The notes below the pieces were generated by a model. That model had not been told where the DNA came from. It worked only from the letters and a program-made list of their open reading frames with translations, and did no database searches. Below are positions 58,350-64,000 of a stretch of DNA of 64,000 bases, in pieces. The translations under genes were made by a program, and so were the position numbers. The stretch is from Tenebrio molitor (Eukaryota > Arthropoda > Insecta > Coleoptera > Tenebrionidae): the NCBI RefSeq assembly GCF_963966145.1, contig NC_091049.1, positions 25,916,001 through 25,980,000 of the forward strand. Reading direction: 5' to 3'. How positions within the stretch are numbered: the stretch's first letter is position 1; each line of letters opens with the position of its first letter.

Positions 58350-58470
58350 AGACATACGTGTAAAAAGTTCCTTTGTTGCACTCACATTCTTTAAAATACT
58401 CCCTCGTACCTCGGTCGTATTTTAAACCCGTTCGTGCAATAAAGGATAACTTTTTACACTTATATCTTAA
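58350..58470. repeat. Palindromic block upstream of the recombinase gene
   Basis: ACGTGTAAAAAGTTCCTTTG with TTGCACTCAC returns inverted as CCGTTCGTGCAATAAAGGAT with AACTTTTTACAC. A matching block is at 46715-46835. It may be the recombinase element's terminus or promoter, or an independent MITE. Confidence 0.6.
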
Positions 58471-58496
58471 ATAACTAATAAAACAACATTTTTTAT

Positions 58497-61400
58497 AATA
58501 ATATAAACATTCAAACTATGCCATGCCTATGTCAACATCATCTAATATTTCTCTTGACGAAAATGATAGTTTTTTTGAATTTAAATATCCTCAAGACTCA
58601 AGATTTCGTTTACGAACTACCCACTGGAAAATTAGTGATAAAGATTTAACCGACGCAGGTCCTTCGAACGTTAATATAAATCTTGACGAAAAATTCGGAA
58701 ATGTCAAGAAATGTCAAAATACAATTTATGAAGATAAATTATTTTTTCAATGTGAAGAGTGCAACAGGAACTTTAAAAATGAAAAGGGTCTTAAAATTCA
58801 TAGAACAAGAATCCATGGACTAATGGGACAATCTTTTTTGTGTGAATCATTTTCCTCAAAAATTGATAAAACAAGAAGGAAAAATGAAACAATCCATCAA
58901 TCTCTACCTACTTCCATGGACTATGAGAAACAATCCGGATCACAAGATAGTCAACCTGATGGATCTCAACGATTACGTTGTACTCTATGTCCTGGAAAAT
59001 CATTTAAGGATAACAACAGATTGAAAATTCACGTAGATAAGTATCATGTCGAAAATAATCTATCAACTTCTTCTACTTCTTCTTCAACCGATTCAATAAC
59101 AAAATTGCTAATTAATTTGAAACTTCAGTTACCAACTATTAGAAGAATTCCAAAAGCTTGCAGACATTTAGCTGCAGATAAATTAAGTTCCATTATTAAT
59201 AATTGTCTTTCGACCAAATCAGTATCATCCTTTGAGAATCTTTTGCTTTTTTCGTATAGAGCTTTCAATGTAGCAGAGAAATCTGATAAGTCGTTGAATA
59301 AGCATATAAAAGAAAATCTTTCTAATTTTGAAGTACCTCAAATACGAACTTCATTCAACGAAGATGTTACTGAAGAACTTAAAAAAAAACATCCTTCACC
59401 ATCTCGCGAACTTTTTTTCCCAGACCCTTTCAAACCAGGAGACATTAGTTTAATAGTCAATGAGCAAAACGTTCGAGAAGCTATCAATTCATTTCCTGCC
59501 GGTTCTTCACCAGGTTTAGATGGCATGAGACCACAATACTTGAAAGATATCATATCTTTGTCAGCGGGTGAAGCAGGTCAGAAGGCACTAAGAGCTTTAA
59601 CCAAACTGTGCAATTTTTTATTATCTGGGCAACTTCCTTCAGAAATCTGCCATTTATTGTATGGTGCGTCTTTATGTGCCCTTAACAAAAAAGATGGAGG
59701 AATTAGACCGATCGCTATCGGAAACTGTTTGCGAAGATTGACCTCAAAGCTAGCCTGTTTTCAAAAGTCGAAATATTGTAAATTCGTATTTATCTCCACA
59801 CCAACTTGGAGTTGCAACTAAACTAGGATGCGAAGCAGCAATTCATACCACACGAACCTTTGTTAATAACGATCAAAACCGTGGCAAAGTTCTTCTTAAA
59901 TTAGATTTCAAAAATGCCTTTAACTCAGTCGAACGGGATTGTATTCTGAAAGAAGTCCAACGTCATACCCCACTTCTGTACCCTTATCTTTATCAATGCT
60001 ATAGAAATCCTTCAACTTTATTTTTCGGTAATCATTTAATTTCTTCTTCTGTTGGAGCTCAGCAAGGAGATCCCTGCGGTCCCATGATTTTTAGTCTTGC
60101 CATTCAACCAATTATTTTATCTTTGGATTCTCAAATGAATATATGGTATTTAGATGATGGAACCTTAGCTGATTACCCAGAAGTAGTTTTATCCGACTTT
60201 AAGAAAGTTATAAATTTATCTCAGGAAATTGGCCTTGAATTAAACTTTAACAAATGCGAGATCTTTTGCTGTTCTAGAGACACAGATTTAAAAGTCATAA
60301 AGGAATTTCAAAATTTAGCACCAGGCATTAAAATCTGTGACCGGGAAAGTTTATCTGTTTTAGGCTCTCCAATCTTTGACCAAGGTTTCAAAAACACCGT
60401 CGAAAAAACTATAATTACAGTTGAAAATCTTTTAAACAAAGCTGAACTCCTTAACAGACACGTGGCTTATACTTTAATCAAAAACTGTCTTTTCATACCA
60501 ACATTTAATTTTTTATTAAGAACAACTCCATTTTGGAAATTTTCTAATTATGTTAATTCAATTGATTCTTCTTTAAAGTCTTGTTTAGAGAGAATACTTA
60601 ATTTACGTTTAACTGATTTACAATGGCGTCAGTCCACTTTACCGATTAGATTTGGTGGTCTGGGAATTCGTCGCATTTCCGATATTTGCCTCCCTGCTTT
60701 CCTATCTTCAATTAATGGGGTTAAAAAGCTTGTTTCTTTATTACTAAACTCAAAGGATAATGAGCTTAATATTCACCATTATGATGAAGCTTTAGCAGCC
60801 TGGGGTGTAGCAAATGAGAACGAAATACCAACAATTCCACAATTTCAGAAGAATTGGGATAATATTAATATCAAAGGAATAATTGCCAATGACTTAATCT
60901 TTAATTCACCTAGAGACTTGGCTCGTTTTAAAGCTTTGCAATGCAGAGAATCAGGATCTTGGTTACATGCAATACCTTCTCCTAATATTGGTACTCTTTT
61001 AGATAACACTTCCTTCCAAGTTTGTATTGGTTTAAGATTGGGTTGTAATCTTTGTACACCTCATATTTGCAAATGCAATGCGAAAGTTGACGAAATTGGC
61101 ACCCACGGTCTAAGTTGTTTCAAAAGCAGTGGTAGATTTTCAAGACAGACTGAAATTAATTCCATTATCAATCGGTCTTTAACTTCAATTCATGTGAATT
61201 CAACTTTAGAACCAAACGGACTGTCTCGGGATGACGGAAAACGCCCAGATGGGATGACTTTAGTACCGTGGATTAAAGGTCAACCTTTGGTTTGGGACGT
61301 TACTGTTGTAGATACACTTGCAGATAGTTACGTATTGAAATCATCTGAAGTCTCAGGTTTTGCCGCTGAAATGGCTTGCAAACGCAAACATAGCAAATAT

Positions 61401-61680
61401 AGTTCAATCATTTCGTCAAACTACGTGTTTAAAGGTTTAGCATTTGAAACATTAGGCCCTTGGTGCAAAGAAGCCATCGATTTCATTAATGTCATCGGAG
61501 ACCGACTTATCGCGGAATCAGGCGATTCAAAATCAAAGAAATTCCTTTTCGAGAGGATTTCCCTTGCCATTCAACGTGGAAACGCTGCAAGCATTCGGGG
61601 CACTTTTCCAGATTCCGCAATATTATCGGAAATTTTTGTATTATAAAACAAAAATGTTTATGTAATTATGTTATAATATA
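58497..61680 (+). mobile_element. R2-like non-LTR retrotransposon: two C2H2 fingers, RT, CCHC, restriction-like endonuclease
   Basis: One long protein of about 1040 residues, broken by a single frameshift at about 59757-59800. First frame (58523-59821): two C2H2 fingers (LFFQCEECNRNF...HRTRIH near residues 74-98; RLRCTLCPGKSF...HVDKYH near 150-175), then the RT fingers (GSSPGLDGMRPQYL; GGIRPIAIGN). Second frame (from about 59790 to 61646): KLDFKNAFNSVERD, SSSVGAQQGDPCGP and the YLDD box at 60146-60157. Then a Cys/His cluster (GCNLCTPHICKC ... HGLSC, from 61043) and a PD-(D/E)xK-type endonuclease signature GKRPDG-x-WD (Asp codons 61248 and 61296). This is the layout of R2/NeSL/CRE-group elements, which cut target DNA with the RLE and prime reverse transcription there. 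The 3'UTR is only about 35 bp with no poly(A). A truncated copy is at 20249-20400. Confidence 0.8.
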
Positions 61681-62285
61681 ACTAGAGTTCTGTTTAGAAA
61701 ATTTTGTAAACATCACCCCAAATCTGCTATTGAAAGATTTAATTTACCACGCGAAAATGGTGGTAGGCGTTTTTCAAATCTAGAAATTCTACAACACAAT
61801 CAAATTGCTTCACTAAAAAATTATTTTCTCAATAGAGCTCGTGATAACACTTTTTTTAATGCTTTGGTTTCAGCGGATAAAGGTTACACACCTTTAAATT
61901 TAAGTGATAATATAATTTCAGATATTGTTGAGCCAAATATACCTGACACTATAGCAAATATAAAACAGAAGTCTTTACATGGGAGATATTTTAAAGAACT
62001 GGAACAACCAGAAATTAATATTCAGGCTTTTCCTGCATGGTTTAAGAAATCAAATATTCACCCTGAGACTGAGGGTTTTATATTTGCAATACAAGATCGT
62101 GTTATCAATACAAGAAATTATAAAAAACACGTATGCGGTTTAAAATCGGTCATCGATAAATGTAGGATTTGCGGAACTGAAGAGGAAACCATTGAACACG
62201 TCATTTCTTCTTGCACCGTTTTGGCTTAAAGCGAATATAAGAAACGTCATGATATATTTGCTAAAATTATACATGAATTTAGCTG
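61680..62285 (+). mobile_element. C-terminal fragment of a second R2-type non-LTR element
   Basis: The reading frame runs from the right inverted repeat through KHHPKSAIERFNLPRENGGR, then YTPLNL, SLHGRYFKEL, ETEGFIFAIQDRVINTRNYK and a zinc-knuckle CRICGTEEETIEHVISSC. A stop follows at 62227, with homologous reading just after (SEYKKRHDIFAKIIHEF). These are the tail motifs of another R2-like retrotransposon lineage, distinct from the one upstream. The 5' part is absent. Its first 44 bp are duplicated in inverse at 56602-56645. Host flank resumes at about 62345. Confidence 0.7.
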
Positions 62286-62354
62286 TTAAATTCAATTTAT
62301 TAAAGGATACACAACCACATTACATTTATAAACCAGAAAGTTGATCACCATATT

Positions 62355-62614
62355 TTTTAGTGAAGAAGTTTTCTATCAGTAGTACGCCATAGTATACAGA
62401 TTCAGATGAAGCTTAAAGGAATTCTTCATGATATTTCATTTTTTTAATTAACTTTCTTGCGAATATTTGTTTTAGCTATACTCCTTCATTTTTAAGCATT
62501 TTATACACGCACTCGTACATATTTTACGCCATTTAATAATAACTCTGGAAACTCATAATAGTTGGTAATAGCTTTCCAAAGATTTTAACGGTGTTGTCAG
62601 ATAAGTATCGAGCT
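62355..62614 (+). promoter_or_regulatory. Conserved 5' flank of FAS copy 4
   Basis: Homologous to the flanks of copies 1-3, but missing about 15 bases (GATGTCATTTTGCTT-like) shortly before the start. Upstream similarity ends at about 62345 where retroelement sequence begins. Confidence 0.45.
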
Positions 62615-64000
62615 ATGCCAGAAATGGACGCGAGTCAACCTCACGCCAGATCCGACACACCCGACTTCGAGTACAGCCGATGGCTCTCTTCCGCCCCTCC
62701 GGGCGAAGAAGTGGTCATTTCCGGCATGTCCGGTCGCCTTCCGGATTCCAGAAACATTCACGAATTTCGCGACAACCTCTTCAGTAAAACGGACATGGTG
62801 AGCGATGACGACCGACGCTGGCAATTGGACCATCCGGAGGTTCCCAAAAGGAGTGCCAAAATCCCCAATATCGACCACTTAGATGCGGGATACTTCGGGG
62901 TGCACCACCGCCAAGCAAACCACATGGACCCCATGACGCGGGTTTTATTGGAGACGGCGGTGGAGGCGATCATTGACGCCGGAATGAATCCCTCGGAGCT
63001 GGAAGGTTCGAGGACTGGTGTCTTCGCGGGGGTGAGTTGTTCAGACATGAAGAAGTCCATCTTGGTGGGTGTTACACAACCGCAGAAATTTGGACTGACA
63101 GGGTATGTCTGGAAGGCGGTACTGCGGGTAGTGAGTCAGTGCGTTTTAGGTACTTGAGGTCTATGAACGTGCACAGGGTCAGCTACTTCCTGAAACTGAA
63201 AGGTCCGGCGTGCATGGTCGACACAGCTTGCAGCAGTTCTTTGAACGCCTTGGATTTGGCTTTCAGAGCCATCAGGAGTGGACAATGCGACAACGCTATA
63301 GTCAGCGGCAGCAATCTTCAACTACATCCAGGCAACACTCTTCAGTTCTTCCGGTATTGTCACCTGCACACGTTAATAAACGCTTTCTCATGTCGATTTT
63401 GTCTCCAGGTTGGGAGTACTGAGCAAGGAGGGCGTCTGTCGTGTGTTCGACCAAGACGCAAGCGGCTACGTCAAAGGCGAGGCCATTGCGAGTATTTTCC
63501 TTCAAAAAGCGAAGAACGCGCGGCGGATCTACGCCCAAATCATCAACATCAAAGTCAATTCTGACGGTTTCAAAGAACAAGGCATCACCTTCCCCTCTAC
63601 TCTAACGCAGAAGCAACTCATGACGGAAATCTACGATGAGAGCGGGATCCACCCTTCCGAAATTAGCTACTTGGAGGCGCACGGGACCGGTACCCAAGTC
63701 GGAGATCCCCATGAAGTCGAAGCTATCGACCACGTCTTGGCTAAAAAACGCGACAAACCCCTCTTGGTCGGATCTGTAAAATCGAATATCGGACACACAG
63801 AACCAGCTTCTGGAGTTTGTTCCATCATCAAAGTGTTGATAGCGATGGAAACTGGGTTGATTGCTCCTAATATCAACCTGAAACAGATCAAGGCGGGCTT
63901 GGAGGGGTTCGAACAAGGTAGAATGAAGGTGGTACTCGATTTAACAGAATTAGAAGGCGACGAGGCTATCGTGGGAGTCAACAATTTTGGTTTCGGAGGT
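62615..64000 (+). CDS. Fatty acid synthase-like protein, copy 4, 5' part (cut by window end)
   Basis: Exons: 62615-63102, 63150-63353 and 63409 to beyond 64000. The visible part covers the N-terminus and nearly the whole ketoacyl synthase domain. It has Cys190 in DTACSSS, HGTGTQVGDP with the conserved Gly (unlike copy 1), and NIGHTEP. Splice sites match the other copies and there is no stop or frameshift. One local change is SGSNLQLHPG where the others have SGTNLVLHPG. Whether it shares the degenerate MAT cannot be seen here, as the window ends just before that region. It sits 24 kb after copy 3, the spacing being enlarged by the mobile elements between them. Confidence 0.93.

Larger units (their letters stand above)
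56641..58518. repeat. Recombinase module bounded by perfect 22-bp inverted repeats
   Basis: TAGTTTGAATGTTTATATTA(TT) at 56641-56662 is the exact inverse of 58497-58518. The module between them contains the tyrosine recombinase gene, a flanking repeat (56655-56770) and a palindromic block (58350-58470). Confidence 0.75.

Noticed and set aside
56602..61723. Classical DNA transposon with 44-bp terminal inverted repeats
   Set aside because: The right repeat continues in frame into another retrotransposon's coding sequence, so the repeats are not clearly transposon ends; kept only as an observation.

Overview
The window is nuclear DNA of an insect, most likely a beetle. It is AT-rich, its genes are split by very short (about 42-78 bp) GT-AG introns, and it is packed with arthropod-type transposable elements and palindromic MITEs. 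No bacterial, organellar or tRNA/rRNA gene was seen.

The backbone is a head-to-tail tandem array of four animal-type fatty acid synthase (FAS) genes on the + strand. Their start codons are at 8302, 22683, 38629 and 62615. The first three are complete (18 coding exons each, 2267, 2268 and 2268 codons in my models) and the fourth runs off the window in its third exon. Every splice site is conserved and no copy carries a frameshift or stop, so the broken-looking reading frames are introns, not decay. Domain order is KS - degenerate MAT - DH - pseudo-methyltransferase/pseudo-KR - ER - KR - ACP - thioesterase. KS, DH, ER, KR, ACP and TE keep their key residues (with copy-specific exceptions). The malonyl/acetyl-transferase region is shrunken: the GHSxG motif is GDSWG, the following arginine is lost, and the ferredoxin-like subdomain with its catalytic His is missing. 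All complete copies share this, so the array encodes an apparently AT-deficient FAS subfamily under coding constraint. This is my main candidate for something undescribed.

Region by region. 1-8 kb: a Penelope-like element fragment, a GC-rich block, a hemopexin-like ORF, Polinton/adintovirus-like fragments, then five palindromic MITEs stacked upstream of FAS copy 1. 8.3-17.8 kb: FAS copy 1, whose intron 8 carries a 1.74-kb solo LTR. 17.8-22.6 kb: decayed Polinton-like genes, SAP-like small ORFs, MITEs. 22.7-30.4 kb: FAS copy 2. 30.5-38.6 kb: fold-back elements, a non-LTR retrotransposon fragment on the minus strand, a 1.43-kb solo LTR and a tRNA-derived SINE. 38.6-46.4 kb: FAS copy 3. 46.4-62.6 kb: a second, interrupted copy of the same LTR and flank, several fold-backs, then a block at 56.6-62.3 kb joining a spliced tyrosine-recombinase gene (minus strand) to a reverse transcriptase with a restriction-like endonuclease (plus strand), inside inverted repeats. 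62.6-64 kb: start of FAS copy 4.

The spacing of the FAS start codons (14.4, 15.9 and 24.0 kb) and the shared 5' and 3' flanks show that whole gene-plus-flank units were duplicated and then enlarged by separate insertions. All family assignments are from reading motifs by eye; no database search was possible.
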